DNA from: Prolixibacter sp. SD074
GTDB lineage: Bacteria > Bacteroidota > Bacteroidia > Bacteroidales > Prolixibacteraceae
Reading direction: 5' to 3'
Length of the DNA: 64,000 bases
Assembly: GCF_009617895.1 (NCBI RefSeq)
Contig: NZ_BLAW01000001.1
Location: 1,355,001-1,419,000, forward strand
Shown: positions 8,404 to 18,291 of the stretch, piece after piece
Layout: each line of letters starts with the position of its first letter
How positions within the stretch are numbered: position 1 is the first letter of the stretch
Notes under the pieces: model-generated
Told to the model about the DNA's origin: nothing
What the model saw: the letters and a program-made list of their open reading frames with translations, nothing else
Database searches by the model: none
Translations under genes and position numbers: made by a program

Positions 8404-11019
8404 TTAAAGCGTATTGTAACCTTTCATCTCAATTACCGGCTTTTCGCCGTTCAGATCTTTGGTGTTCATCTTCACCGTCAACACCCGCTCTTCTCCCGGA
8501 AGGAGTGAAATGTAGTTGTCGCTCCAGAAAACCGGCAATACCATTTCGTGTGACTGGCTGGTTTTGGCTTTCAAGCCGATGAAGAACGCCAGCTTGTCCG
8601 AAGGATTCTTCAGCGTCACTTTCACCCAGGTTTGGTCGCCATGCTGTTCAACCGTTTCCGTCTTTTCCACTTTCACCTTCGGCAGTTCGGTGAGCGCCGT
8701 GAAGTCGGCATATTCTTTTATCGGAGTCACGTACCACTTGGTACTGTCGAAATCCGACACATCTTTCTTCTGCGACAGCCAGTAAAAGCTGTGAGCCATC
8801 TCCTTCCCTTCGGGGGAAACGATGCGCAGATCGGCAAAATATACCGGCGTGGTGTTCTTCAGTTCCGGCAACGCCAGAAGTTTCTCCGAGGTATATTCCT
8901 TTACGGAGAAAGGAACCTCTTTGTTGAACACTTCCTTCGAGTTCAGATCCAGCACTTTTACTTCAGCCTTCAGATTATCGAAACTATGCCGGTAGTCGTT
9001 GGAAATGTAGATGTTGTGGTTTCCGTAGTTGTAAATGATATTCAGTGGCTTCAGCGCATTCAGTGTTCCGAAGGTAGCTCCGTTGGGCGTCAGGTAGTAA
9101 TCGTACAGCTGCCAGAAGAGTTTCGGCCACGGTGCATTCAACATCCATTGAATGACGCCTCCCGCTTCGGCTTTGTTCACCGCGAAGGCTTCGAACATGG
9201 GCCGGATGGCTTCGTAATTGGCCATCTGTGCTTTCATTTCAAAATCGTCGATGTTCTTCGCTTCACCGTACCGATTGTCTAGCGCTTTCAGGTACGTATC
9301 GATGTTATGAAACTCACCACGACCGCAGTGGTAATTCCAGATTTCGTTAATCGGCCAGAGTTTGTCCGCGGGGAACATCTTCTTTAATGTCTCGATAGGT
9401 GGAATCTGCGGACCGGGACCTGTCTCGGTATTGAAACCGAAAGCACCACCGTTCTTGGTATCGATGTACCAGTAATTCGGCGATACATAATCGTACGGGC
9501 CATTCATCTTCACAGCCGTCGGACCAGTGACTTCGCTGGTGCGAACCGAGCACGCCGATAAGGTAGGCCGCGTCGGATCAACCACTTCCAGGTTATTCAG
9601 ATAGGTTTGTTCCAGTGCCGGACGCGGCAACATATCGCTTCCCAATACCCACACAAAAATGCTGGGATGATTGCGCAACCACAGGATTTGATCATCCAGG
9701 GAGTTGCTGATAAGCTTTATCTCTTCGGGTGTTTGTACACCACCGAATTTGTCACATTTTTTACCTACATAATTTTCCCATTCCCACTCGCAACTCCAAC
9801 CAGCCATGAGCAGAATGCCGTTCTCGTCGCAGAGCTTGTACAGTTCATCGCTTTCGCCCCAGAATCCTTCCAGCCGAATGGTATTCAGGTTCATCAGTTT
9901 GGTGTAGGCAACCTGCGCTTTCAGGTTGTCCTTGTTTTCGCGCAACAACAAATCATCGGCCCAGCCGCCTCCGCGTATCTGCAAGTCGCGTCCGTTGATT
10001 TTGTAAGCTCGTGAACCTTCTTTATTGATGTAACTGCTTACCTCGCGAATACCAAACGGTTGCGAGAGTTCATCGGACATTTTGTCGCCGACCTTACTGC
10101 TGACCTTCAATGTATAAAGATTTGGTTCGCCCATGGTAACGGGCCACCAGAATTTGGCATTTTTGAAATTCAATGCCGGATACTCTTCCGGTGTCCATAC
10201 AACCCGTTTCTTTTCCAACGGCTGTAGTTCCACCTCTTTCTTCACGGTAACGTTATTGATCTGTGCCTCAACGGTAGCTTTCACCTTCTCTTTCGAGTGG
10301 TTAACAACCATTGTTTCGATGGTGAGTGCTGCTTCGTGGTCATTCTCCGTATTTACCTTTGATTGTACAAATGGCTGATTCACTGAAACCGCTCCATTGA
10401 AACGAAGCTTGACTCCGCGCCAAAGGCCCATGTTCTTGTCCGGCACTTTTGGCGTCCAGTCTACAAACCCAATAGTGAAATCTCCGGGCTGCGGCGGATA
10501 CACCATCACCTGCAACAGGTTACCACTCTTTTTCAGTTTTCCGGTTACGTCGATTTCGAAGCGCTGAAAAGCCCCTTTCAACGTATCGGCCGATGCGATT
10601 TGCTTCCCGTTCAGGAAAACGTCGGCACTGTAATTAATGCCGCCGAAACAGAGGCGGGAGTATGCTCCGACCAAATTCTCCGGTACATCGAAGGTTTTGG
10701 AGTAGCGCCATTTTCCTTTAAACCACTCACGTGGCACCTTCTCCAGGTTGTCGGAAAAAAAAGGATCTTTAAACTTGCCGTCTTTCACCATGGCGGCAAA
10801 AACCGTGGTGGGCACATCGCATTTCAGTTCGTTCTTAGGAGAATACACATCGGGCTTGATGAGCTTACCATCGGCACTCCATTCGCCGTAAGGCTGGAGA
10901 GTCCAGTTCTTCACGAGTTTCAGGGTAGCTGACTGCTCCTGAGCAAAGCCATAGCTCGCCATGAAACAGAGCGCCAAAAAACTTAAAACAGTCGCATTGA
11001 GTTTCTTTCGTAATTTCAT
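8404..11019 (-). CDS. GH2 exo-beta-D-glucosaminidase-like enzyme
   Basis: An 871-residue secreted GH2 protein with a classical signal peptide (cleavage about SYGFA|QEQS, residue 26). Sugar-binding domain (about 35-210), Ig-like domain (210-325), TIM barrel (330-640) and C-terminal beta domains follow. The usual GH2 acid/base Asn-Glu pair is replaced: the strand-4 motif reads FVWVLGSDMLP (Asp462), and the candidate nucleophile is Glu532 in NTETGPGPQIP. Ser-Asp in place of Asn-Glu, with the nucleophile about 70 residues later in an E-GPG context, is the hallmark of exo-beta-D-glucosaminidases such as CsxA (Asp469/Glu541), which release glucosamine from chitosan oligomers. It lies between susD and a FucP-like transporter gene. 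Substrate is inferred from the motif; a beta-mannosidase-like activity is the alternative. Confidence 0.8.
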   Translation of the reverse strand: MKLRKKLNATVLSFLALCFMASYGFAQEQSATLKLVKNWTLQPYGEWSADGKLIKPDVYSPKNELKCDVPTTVFAAMVKDGKFKDPFFSDNLEKVPREWFKGKWRYSKTFDVPENLVGAYSRLCFGGINYSADVFLNGKQIASADTLKGAFQRFEIDVTGKLKKSGNLLQVMVYPPQPGDFTIGFVDWTPKVPDKNMGLWRGVKLRFNGAVSVNQPFVQSKVNTENDHEAALTIETMVVNHSKEKVKATVEAQINNVTVKKEVELQPLEKKRVVWTPEEYPALNFKNAKFWWPVTMGEPNLYTLKVSSKVGDKMSDELSQPFGIREVSSYINKEGSRAYKINGRDLQIRGGGWADDLLLRENKDNLKAQVAYTKLMNLNTIRLEGFWGESDELYKLCDENGILLMAGWSCEWEWENYVGKKCDKFGGVQTPEEIKLISNSLDDQILWLRNHPSIFVWVLGSDMLPRPALEQTYLNNLEVVDPTRPTLSACSVRTSEVTGPTAVKMNGPYDYVSPNYWYIDTKNGGAFGFNTETGPGPQIPPIETLKKMFPADKLWPINEIWNYHCGRGEFHNIDTYLKALDNRYGEAKNIDDFEMKAQMANYEAIRPMFEAFAVNKAEAGGVIQWMLNAPWPKLFWQLYDYYLTPNGATFGTLNALKPLNIIYNYGNHNIYISNDYRHSFDNLKAEVKVLDLNSKEVFNKEVPFSVKEYTSEKLLALPELKNTTPVYFADLRIVSPEGKEMAHSFYWLSQKKDVSDFDSTKWYVTPIKEYADFTALTELPKVKVEKTETVEQHGDQTWVKVTLKNPSDKLAFFIGLKAKTSQSHEMVLPVFWSDNYISLLPGEERVLTVKMNTKDLNGEKPVIEMKGYNTL

Positions 11020-11193
11020 ATTGCATTGGATTTAGCACAGGCAAATAATTGAACAGGACAATTATAGCGATTGTATTGTTTCATATCAGGATTTTATGGA
11101 CGATTCAAAAAATCACTGCATACACCGACTGATTCTACGACATCTAAATTAGCAGAATAATGCACAACTTCACCAGCCGGCCGGGTATGCACT

Positions 11194-11235
11194 AAAACAG
11201 AAACGCTTACCGAAGTGAGGAAGCGTTTCTGTTTT
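11194..11235. terminator. Strong hairpin terminator between susD and GH2 genes
   Basis: AAAACAGAAACGCTT (11194-11208) pairs perfectly with AAGCGTTTCTGTTTT (11221-11235), leaving a 12-nt loop. The A4/T4 flanks make it a terminator in either direction. On the minus strand it lies just after the susD stop, so part of the susCD transcript probably ends here and the GH2 gene is expressed by read-through or from its own promoter in 11020-11190. Confidence 0.8.
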
Positions 11236-11243
11236 CACACCAA

Positions 11244-12722
11244 TTAATTATTAGTCAGCACTCCCTGACTCAAATCAATTTGCGATTGCGGGAGCGGGAA
11301 GAAATGATTCTGCGCTTCAGAATAACCAAAGTTTCCAATGGTTCCGTTAGCCCCCCACAGTTCTTCTCCACGGCCCTGACGAATGACATCCCAAAAGCGC
11401 TGTCCTTCCATTCCCAGTTCCACGCGGCGTTCGTGATAAACCGCTTTCAACGGATCGGTGTAAGGTGTCGGGCCCAGTCCCACGCGGTCGCGCACTTGTT
11501 GAAGATAGAAATTCCAGTCACCACCGGTGTGCGCTGCCGCTTCGGCGGCCCATAACAATACTTCAGAATAGCGAATCACCTTCCAGTTGTTTGGATCATC
11601 GCTCTGGTCCCCCCTTTGGCTCATCGGTATCTGGTATTTTTGTGCCATGTAACCATCGATACAGGAGGAGAAATCGTTGTCGGCAACCATCTCATCGGAA
11701 GTACCACCCCACAGTACTTCACCGTTAAAGATTACCGTAGCCTGAAGACGGGGATCGCCCGCTTCAAATTCATCGACGAAATTCTGCGTGGGACAATCAA
11801 ATCCCCAACCGTCATCGTTGTTGCGGCTTCGGGTAAAGATGCCAAACATGTTGCCTTCGTTATCATCGCCCCAACTTCCGTCACCTGATTTGGAATACTG
11901 AATCTCAAAAATAGATTCTTTGCCATTCTCGTTGGTTAAATCCCAGTTGCTCGAATAGTTTTCTTCCAGCCCATATTCATTGGAATTGATGATGGTATCA
12001 GCCAGAGCCAGCGCTTCCGCCCATTTTTGCTCATAGATATAGGCTTTACACCGGAAGGCATCAGCCGCGCCTTTGGTCGCTCTTCCCATTTCTTCAGCCG
12101 ATTGTTCGCTTTTATTAGGGAGATCCTTCGCCGCTTCGGCAAAGTCTGACACAATTTGATGCATTACCTCTTCCAGACTGGCTTTGGGAATATCGTACTT
12201 GCCGGGTTGAAGTTCTGACGTCACCAGCGGTACCTGCCCAAACATCTTATATAGCTCGAAATAGAAAACGCCTCTCAGAAATTTTGCCTCTGCTACAACT
12301 TCAGCTCTTTTCTCAGCACTAATCACATCTTCTGACATCGTCGATACCCGGCTAATGACCGTGTTGCAACGGTTAATCGCGATGTAATAACTCTGGTAAG
12401 GAATGATTAATCCCTCATTGTTCGCGCTATACTGGAATTTAAGCAGGGGTTCCATCCAGGGCTGATCTCCGGCTCCTTCCCCGCCCTTGTAAGAGTCATG
12501 TCCTAATATATCTCCAACCCAAAGCTGAAAATTGTTGGTACCGTCCTCCCAGCCAAGGATATCATAACAGGCCGTCAGTGCATTTTCAGCGTCCAGTTCT
12601 GTTGTAAAGTAATTGTCGATGGTCATGTACGGAGCCTTCGTATTCAAAAAATCATTTGAACACGAACCGGTGATTAAAGCCAGCATTCCAATTGCCAGCC
12701 AGCTCATTATTCTTGTTTTCAT
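11244..12722 (-). CDS. SusD/RagB family glycan-binding lipoprotein
   Basis: About 492 residues from ATG 12722 (an in-frame ATG at 12734 is also possible). Signal MKTRIMSWLAIGMLALITGSC ends in a lipobox. The mature start SNDFLNTKAP, the early helix ENALTACYDILGW, the RWxxAIxRCNTVI-like INRCNTVISR, AEAKFLRGVFYFELYKMFG and the C-terminal RRVELGMEGQRFWDVIRQGR are SusD hallmarks. SusD proteins sit on the cell surface as the lid of the SusC transporter and bind oligosaccharides. The gene starts 18 bp after the susC stop, so the two are co-transcribed and partner each other. No substrate is evident from the sequence; the neighbouring CsxA-like enzyme points to an amino-sugar polymer. Confidence 0.93.
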   Translation of the reverse strand: MKTRIMSWLAIGMLALITGSCSNDFLNTKAPYMTIDNYFTTELDAENALTACYDILGWEDGTNNFQLWVGDILGHDSYKGGEGAGDQPWMEPLLKFQYSANNEGLIIPYQSYYIAINRCNTVISRVSTMSEDVISAEKRAEVVAEAKFLRGVFYFELYKMFGQVPLVTSELQPGKYDIPKASLEEVMHQIVSDFAEAAKDLPNKSEQSAEEMGRATKGAADAFRCKAYIYEQKWAEALALADTIINSNEYGLEENYSSNWDLTNENGKESIFEIQYSKSGDGSWGDDNEGNMFGIFTRSRNNDDGWGFDCPTQNFVDEFEAGDPRLQATVIFNGEVLWGGTSDEMVADNDFSSCIDGYMAQKYQIPMSQRGDQSDDPNNWKVIRYSEVLLWAAEAAAHTGGDWNFYLQQVRDRVGLGPTPYTDPLKAVYHERRVELGMEGQRFWDVIRQGRGEELWGANGTIGNFGYSEAQNHFFPLPQSQIDLSQGVLTNN

Positions 12723-12740
12723 AATCGGAATCATTTAACG

Positions 12741-15700
12741 TTAAAAAGTAAGGCTTAAACCAAACAGCCAAGTGCGGGCCTGAGGATAATTGGCTCTGTC
12801 CACTCCCAAATCGAGTGAGCCAGAATAACCGGTGCCGATTTCCGGATCGAAGCCATCGTACTTTGTAAAGGTCAACAAATTGGTTGCTCCCACATAAACC
12901 CGGAACTTTTCTATCTGAAATTTCTGCGTCAATTGCGAAGGAAGCGTATAGCCCAGTTGAATGTTCTTCAACCGCAAATACGAACCGTTTTCCACATACC
13001 GGTCCGAAAACCAGATGTTGTTGGCATCGGCTGCATTCAATCGCGGATAATGAGCATCGTTGGTTGTGCCTTCACCCGTCCAGCGGTTCAGCATACGGGT
13101 ACTCATGTTGTGCGTGGCATCCGGCCGGTCGGAATAGATTTTGGTGCCGTTGAAAATATCGTTTCCGTATGTACCCTGGAAAAACAAGTTCAAATCCACA
13201 TTTTTGTAACCGAACTGGCCGTTAAAGCCATAGGTAAACTTGGGAAGCGGATTGCCAATGATTCCGTAGTACAGATTCCCCGTAGCATCCTTGGCGTAAC
13301 GGATATCGCCCGGAGCAGCATTGGGTTGTAACAGCTTTCCTTCATTATCGGTCCATGCATTTACCTCATCCCAGTTCTGGAACAATCCCTGTGTTTTATA
13401 TCCCCAGAATTGAGCGATGGGTTTGCCCACCATTGTGCGGGTAACATAACCCGCATTTCTCAAACTGGCAGAAGAAATAGAACCCGATGTTCCAAGGTCG
13501 GTCACTTTGTTTCGGTTAGCCGCGAAATTAAATCCTAACTCGTATTTGAATCCGCCTTTCGAGTCCTTGTAGTTCAACTCAAGTTCAAAACCTTTGTTGT
13601 TCATGGCACCAACATTTACCCACGGGTCTTCCTGCAATCCTACATGGGCCAGCACAGGAGCCTGCATCAGCATATTACTGGTTTTCCGCAAATAATAATC
13701 GGCTGTCATGGTCAGTTTACCACGCCATAATCCCATGTCCAATCCCACGTTAGTCGTGGTAGTCTCTTCCCACTGCAATTCCGAATTTCCAATCCCGGGG
13801 AAAGAGATTCCGTCTACAATCTGATCGCCGAAAGGATAACGCTGCCCCGAGTTGGCCAGGGTATAGTATTGGTATTCCGGAATTTTGTCATTTCCTATCT
13901 GTCCCCACCCAGCTCTGATTTTCAGGTTACTGATAGTCGTATTATCCGCCATGAAATCCTCTTGACTAACTTTCCAGCCTGCAGAGAAGGAGGGAAAGGT
14001 ACCGTACCGTTTATCCGGACCAAAAACAGAGGAACCATCGCGGCGAATGTTAGCCGTCAACAAATATTTATTGTCATACGAATAATTGATACGCCCGTAG
14101 TATGACTGCATCCGTTTATCGGTCATCGAACCGTCGGAAGTTGCTTTGTCGCGGTTAGCAGCGTTATGAATGTACCGTAGCTGCACAAATTCCTTGGGCA
14201 GGGCAGTTGCCCGGGTGCTAAACCACTCGTTGTAATCCTTCGAAGCTTCCATCCCGGCCATCACCGAAAGGTTATGCTTCCCAAAGTCCCTGGTGTAAGT
14301 AAAATAGTTGGACCAGTTCCACGAACGGCCTTCACTGCTGCCGCGGTAAACCGAGTTAATATCGTTGCTTTCCGATCCGGAGATGTGGTAGATAGGATTG
14401 AAATCGTAATCATTCCCGTAGGTGTAATTAATACCCAGGTTGGATCTGAACGACAGGTATTTGTTGAAGGTGATATCACCAAATACGTTTCCCACGACCC
14501 GGAATGCTTTGCTGTAGGCATTTGTCCGGTCGATATGCGCCACAGGATTATTCATATCCACATAATTGGATGGGGCAAAATTGCCGTTGGACAAACGAAC
14601 CGGCGTCACCGGATCGATGGTGGTAGCTTGAATCAAAACAGCTGTCCATTCATCATCTTCGTTTATCCTGCGGGTTTTGTTATATTCTATCGACAGGTTT
14701 TCACCGAGCGTTAGCCACTTTTTCGCTTTAATCGAGGTATTCAACCGTAAAGAAGTTCGGTTAAAGTCGGACTTCTTTACAATCCCCTCCTGCAAGTAAT
14801 TATTTGCGCTGATGAAATAGCTAACCTTCTCGCTTCCGCCCGTTACAGAGAAATTGATGTTCCGGGTACTGGCCGCGCGGGTCACTTCTTTTACCCAGTC
14901 GGTACCTTTTCCGAGACTTTGATAATCGACTAATTCGGGAATGGTTGCCATGCCCCCGTTGGTCAGTGCTTCGTTTTTGAGCATGGCCCATTGCGAAGCA
15001 TCCAGCAATTTGGGTTTCCGCCACATGGTCGACACACCGTAATATGAATCGAAACTGATAACAGGCGTTTCCATATTCTTCCCGTTCTTGGTGGTAATCA
15101 GGATAACACCATTGGCACCTCTCGAACCATAAATCGCGGTAGAAGAAGCATCTTTCAATATCTCCATAGAGGAGATATCAGACGGATTTAAATAACCGAT
15201 ATCGTCTACCGGAAAACCATCTACCACAAACAGCGGTGAAGAGTCGTTGATAGTGCCCACTCCACGTACGCGAATCTGTACGGGAGAACCCGGCGAACCG
15301 GAGTTGGTGGTCACGGTTACCCCGGCTGCGCGTCCCTGTAGCGCCTGATCGGTTGTAGCCACCGGCATTTTTTCAATATCACTCGCTTTCACTGAGGCAA
15401 TGGCGCCGGTCAGATCACTCTTCTTCTGGACACCATATCCAACCACCACCACATCATTCAAAGCAATGGTCTCTTCCTTCAAAACGACATTGATGACTGA
15501 CTTACCGTTGATGGGAATCTCTTCGGTTTTCATTCCCACAAAGGAGAAAACCAGCACATCCTTCCCGGAAAAACCAGCGATGGAATAATTCCCGTCGACA
15601 TCGGTAATCCCCCCCTTCATGGTACCTTTGACCACGACAGTCACTCCGGGCAGCGGACTACCGGAGGCATCGGTCACCTTTCCGGATATGATATTCTGCT

Positions 15701-16079
15701 GCTGTTCGCCCGCTTTTTCATTCGCCGGAATGATAGCAATATACCGATCAACTATCTTATAGGTATAGCCTGTATTACTCAATAAATCGTCGAGCACCTT
15801 ATCGATGCTTTTACCCGAAAAATCGACATTAACTTTTTTATCCAAAATCCCTTCATTGTATTGCAGAATAAAATGATAGCCGGTTTCTTGTTCCAACCGT
15901 TCTATCACATTCCGGAAGGTAGAGTTCATCTTCAGATTGAACTTCTCGGTTTCTGTTTGTCCGTATGTATTGGCATAAACATGCATGCTTAAGACGAATA
16001 CAACAACCGCAGTTATTTTCATAATGCGCAGGAATTTATTAATGCCCGCCCTAAGCGGGACAACAATGTTTTTTTTCAT
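12741..16079 (-). CDS. SusC/RagA TonB-dependent receptor with STN signalling domain
   Basis: A 1,112-residue outer-membrane transporter. Signal sequence around residues 18-40, then an STN (secretin/TonB short N-terminal) domain at about 45-118 (FNLKMNSTFRNVIERLEQET), a carboxypeptidase-regulatory-like domain at 130-205 (ISGKVTDASGSPLPGVTVVV), TonB box/plug (ALNDVVVVGYGVQKKSDLTG, about 205-340) and a 22-strand barrel ending in GLSLTF. The STN domain is what lets a receptor signal to a FecR anti-sigma, and a FecR gene and an ECF sigma gene lie directly upstream in the same direction, so this receptor should both import its glycan and report its presence. The 201-bp leader contains a 7-bp hairpin (GGCATTC/GAATGCC, 16106-16124). 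Confidence 0.93.
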   Translation of the reverse strand: MKKNIVVPLRAGINKFLRIMKITAVVVFVLSMHVYANTYGQTETEKFNLKMNSTFRNVIERLEQETGYHFILQYNEGILDKKVNVDFSGKSIDKVLDDLLSNTGYTYKIVDRYIAIIPANEKAGEQQQNIISGKVTDASGSPLPGVTVVVKGTMKGGITDVDGNYSIAGFSGKDVLVFSFVGMKTEEIPINGKSVINVVLKEETIALNDVVVVGYGVQKKSDLTGAIASVKASDIEKMPVATTDQALQGRAAGVTVTTNSGSPGSPVQIRVRGVGTINDSSPLFVVDGFPVDDIGYLNPSDISSMEILKDASSTAIYGSRGANGVILITTKNGKNMETPVISFDSYYGVSTMWRKPKLLDASQWAMLKNEALTNGGMATIPELVDYQSLGKGTDWVKEVTRAASTRNINFSVTGGSEKVSYFISANNYLQEGIVKKSDFNRTSLRLNTSIKAKKWLTLGENLSIEYNKTRRINEDDEWTAVLIQATTIDPVTPVRLSNGNFAPSNYVDMNNPVAHIDRTNAYSKAFRVVGNVFGDITFNKYLSFRSNLGINYTYGNDYDFNPIYHISGSESNDINSVYRGSSEGRSWNWSNYFTYTRDFGKHNLSVMAGMEASKDYNEWFSTRATALPKEFVQLRYIHNAANRDKATSDGSMTDKRMQSYYGRINYSYDNKYLLTANIRRDGSSVFGPDKRYGTFPSFSAGWKVSQEDFMADNTTISNLKIRAGWGQIGNDKIPEYQYYTLANSGQRYPFGDQIVDGISFPGIGNSELQWEETTTTNVGLDMGLWRGKLTMTADYYLRKTSNMLMQAPVLAHVGLQEDPWVNVGAMNNKGFELELNYKDSKGGFKYELGFNFAANRNKVTDLGTSGSISSASLRNAGYVTRTMVGKPIAQFWGYKTQGLFQNWDEVNAWTDNEGKLLQPNAAPGDIRYAKDATGNLYYGIIGNPLPKFTYGFNGQFGYKNVDLNLFFQGTYGNDIFNGTKIYSDRPDATHNMSTRMLNRWTGEGTTNDAHYPRLNAADANNIWFSDRYVENGSYLRLKNIQLGYTLPSQLTQKFQIEKFRVYVGATNLLTFTKYDGFDPEIGTGYSGSLDLGVDRANYPQARTWLFGLSLTF

Positions 16080-16280
16080 AAATTAGCAGTGTTTACGTGA
16101 ATGTTGGCATTCTTGCGGAATGCCTTTATTTATCGCCACACGGTGTGATGCCAGAACATCATTCCAGTGGAACAGGCCGGGAATATGCACCATATTTTCG
16201 GTCTGTTTTTGTTAAGGAGCATTTGTAGGATTCATATGGTTTCTCTGATTAGGTTTATTTGATAAATTTTTTTGGCTCGT

Positions 16281-17264
16281 TTATTCCCAGTAGATCAATG
16301 TCGGTTTATCCGGACGAGGGACAATCCGGTATTTCAAATTGGACGTCAACCGTAGCACTTCGAGGATTTGGTCGATGGGCTTATTTTTCATGATGGTGCC
16401 GAAATACAATTGATTTTCCAGCTCCGGATTTTTGATAACAATCTCCACGTTATACCAGCGGTCCAGTCGTTTCGCAATCTCTTTCAGGCTCTCGTTACGG
16501 AAGGTGATCAGCCCGTTCGTCCACGAGGTGTACAGATCGAGATTCACTTTACTGACAACATAACGTTCAGAGGATTTTTGGTATCTGATATTGTCACCCG
16601 GGACCAAACGCGTAAACTCAGTGCCGTTCTTACTTATCACACCCAGACTTCCTTCCACCAGCGTGGTGTTTACTTCCTGATCGTCCGGATAGGCCTGCAC
16701 ATTGAACGAAGTTCCATACACCTTAAAATCGAGCGCCTGGGTTTGAACGATAAACGGATGTTCCTTGTCCTTCGACACATGGAAATAGGCCTCTCCTTCC
16801 AGTTGAACGGTCCGCTTGCCGGTGTTGTAATTCCCTGAATACAGTAGCTGGCTTCCCGAGTTCAGTTGAACAGTGGTTCCGTCGGGCAGCACCACATTCG
16901 ACATCTGCCCCAGCGGAACTTCAATCCGTGTATCGGAAGCATAAAGCAACTTTTGGCGCAAAGCTTTTGAACCAAAATACTGCGCAATCATGCCCAAACC
17001 GAACACGAGCAAAACAGCCGCTGCATACCGCGCATAGCCGGTATAAATTCTCCGTTTGCCTGTCAACCGCTTTTTCCCTGCCAATAAGTTCCTCCAGACT
17101 TTCTCCTGATTGTCTGTTGACGTGGCTGTCAGGACCCAAGCCTTCTTGAAGTGCACAAATTCTTTCTTGTTTTCGGGAGCAGCCTCCATCCATTGGAAAA
17201 TCGCTTTCACCTCTTCTTCTGAGGCTTCTCCCGCAAGATATTTACTGATCAGTGTGTAATCCAT
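16281..17264 (-). CDS. FecR-type anti-sigma factor
   Basis: From ATG 17264 the protein has 327 residues (MDYTLISKYLAGEASEEEV), the usual start of the Bacteroidota family; an upstream ATG at 17291 would add nine unlikely residues. Cytoplasmic sigma-binding N-domain to about residue 80, one membrane helix (YAAAVLLVFGLGMIAQYFG), the periplasmic FecR domain (DTRIEVPLGQMSNVVLPDGT, LNSGSQL, LEGEAYFHV) and a C-terminal DUF4974-like domain (LKEIAKRLDRWYNVEI) that meets the STN domain of the receptor. It relays the receptor state to the sigma factor encoded 100 bp upstream. Confidence 0.92.
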   Translation of the reverse strand: MDYTLISKYLAGEASEEEVKAIFQWMEAAPENKKEFVHFKKAWVLTATSTDNQEKVWRNLLAGKKRLTGKRRIYTGYARYAAAVLLVFGLGMIAQYFGSKALRQKLLYASDTRIEVPLGQMSNVVLPDGTTVQLNSGSQLLYSGNYNTGKRTVQLEGEAYFHVSKDKEHPFIVQTQALDFKVYGTSFNVQAYPDDQEVNTTLVEGSLGVISKNGTEFTRLVPGDNIRYQKSSERYVVSKVNLDLYTSWTNGLITFRNESLKEIAKRLDRWYNVEIVIKNPELENQLYFGTIMKNKPIDQILEVLRLTSNLKYRIVPRPDKPTLIYWE

Positions 17265-17364
17265 TTTTGTTGCTGTATATACTGAGTACACGCGTACCAG
17301 CCTGTACCCTATATGATTTTCAAAAAAAATAATCGACGAACGGAAAAACGGGCGGAAATCCTTT

Positions 17365-17982
17365 TCAGGAAAAGTGTTGCAACAGTATTTGGACCAGTAT
17401 GACGGGGAGATATTCGGACAGGTTTGTTTTCAGGGTTTTCAGCGCACGGGTGATGTTAGCCTCCACCGATTTAACCGAAATATCCAGCTCCTCGGCAATC
17501 TCTTTGTTCTTTTTCCCTTCCATTCGGCTCATCAGGAATACCAGCCGGCACTTCTCTGGCAATTCGTCAATCGATTGTTTTATCAATGCTTCCAGTTCCG
17601 AAAGCTCCAGTGAATGGAAATCGAACGATTCGAGCACTTCAATGTTCAGCTGTTCTTCCTTTGCCTGAAGATGTTTGTCCTGGTATTTGCTAACGACTTT
17701 CCGGTGCCGAAGATCATTCAGACAACTCGATTTGGCATAGGTGTACAAAAAGGAGCGGATACCATTCAGCGTTTCAATTTTCTCCCGATTAAGCCAGAGA
17801 TGGATAAATGCCTCCTGGGCCAGGCTTTGCGCTCTGTCAAGGTCGTTTAAGAACTGGTTGCAAAAGCCGGCCAGTTGCGGGTAATTTGAATTGAATATCT
17901 TTTCAAAAGCCGGTTCATCTCCGTTCTGAAAACGAATAAAGAAGAAATCACTGTAATCTACTTTATTGATGACCATTTTCAA
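17365..17982 (-). CDS. ECF RNA polymerase sigma factor (Bacteroidota FecI-like)
   Basis: 205 residues with sigma region 2 (EPAFEKIFNSNYPQLAGFCNQ, AQEAFIHLWLNREKI, RSFLYTYAKSSCLND) and region 4 (IDELPEKCRLVFLMSRMEGK, NKEIAEELDISVKSVEANI). No regions 1 or 3, as expected for extracytoplasmic-function sigmas. It heads the minus-strand cluster sigma-fecR-susC-susD, so it is the output of the SusC/FecR sensor and probably drives the PUL. Met1 and Met3 are both possible starts. The 309 bases upstream (17983-18291) hold only an AT-rich promoter-like stretch with no recognisable further element. Confidence 0.93.
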   Translation of the reverse strand: MKMVINKVDYSDFFFIRFQNGDEPAFEKIFNSNYPQLAGFCNQFLNDLDRAQSLAQEAFIHLWLNREKIETLNGIRSFLYTYAKSSCLNDLRHRKVVSKYQDKHLQAKEEQLNIEVLESFDFHSLELSELEALIKQSIDELPEKCRLVFLMSRMEGKKNKEIAEELDISVKSVEANITRALKTLKTNLSEYLPVILVQILLQHFS

Positions 17983-18291
17983 TTATTCAAATCATTACAC
18001 CCGGCAAATATGACATTTTTTTGCATTTTTTAATAACCATTTGCTATGTATATGGCAAACAACCTGAAATTTTGTTTGTGTTGAATTGTTTGATAGAGCC
18101 AAGATGTGGGAAAAAGAAGATAAGGTTTCAGAGGCTGATTCCGTTAAATAATTAGATAAACAAATTTCTTGAAACGAACTATCCCCGAGGCAGAGCCTCC
18201 AGGAATTCTTTGATTAAAATGGATCCCTATCTACGCCTTAATGGATAAAAAATCAGACGGGTAACTCGTCCATGAGCATCCCTGCTGTTAA

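Noticed and set aside
16106..16124. Terminator between fecR and susC
   Set aside because: The 7-bp hairpin has no T-run on the minus strand; noted only as a leader hairpin.
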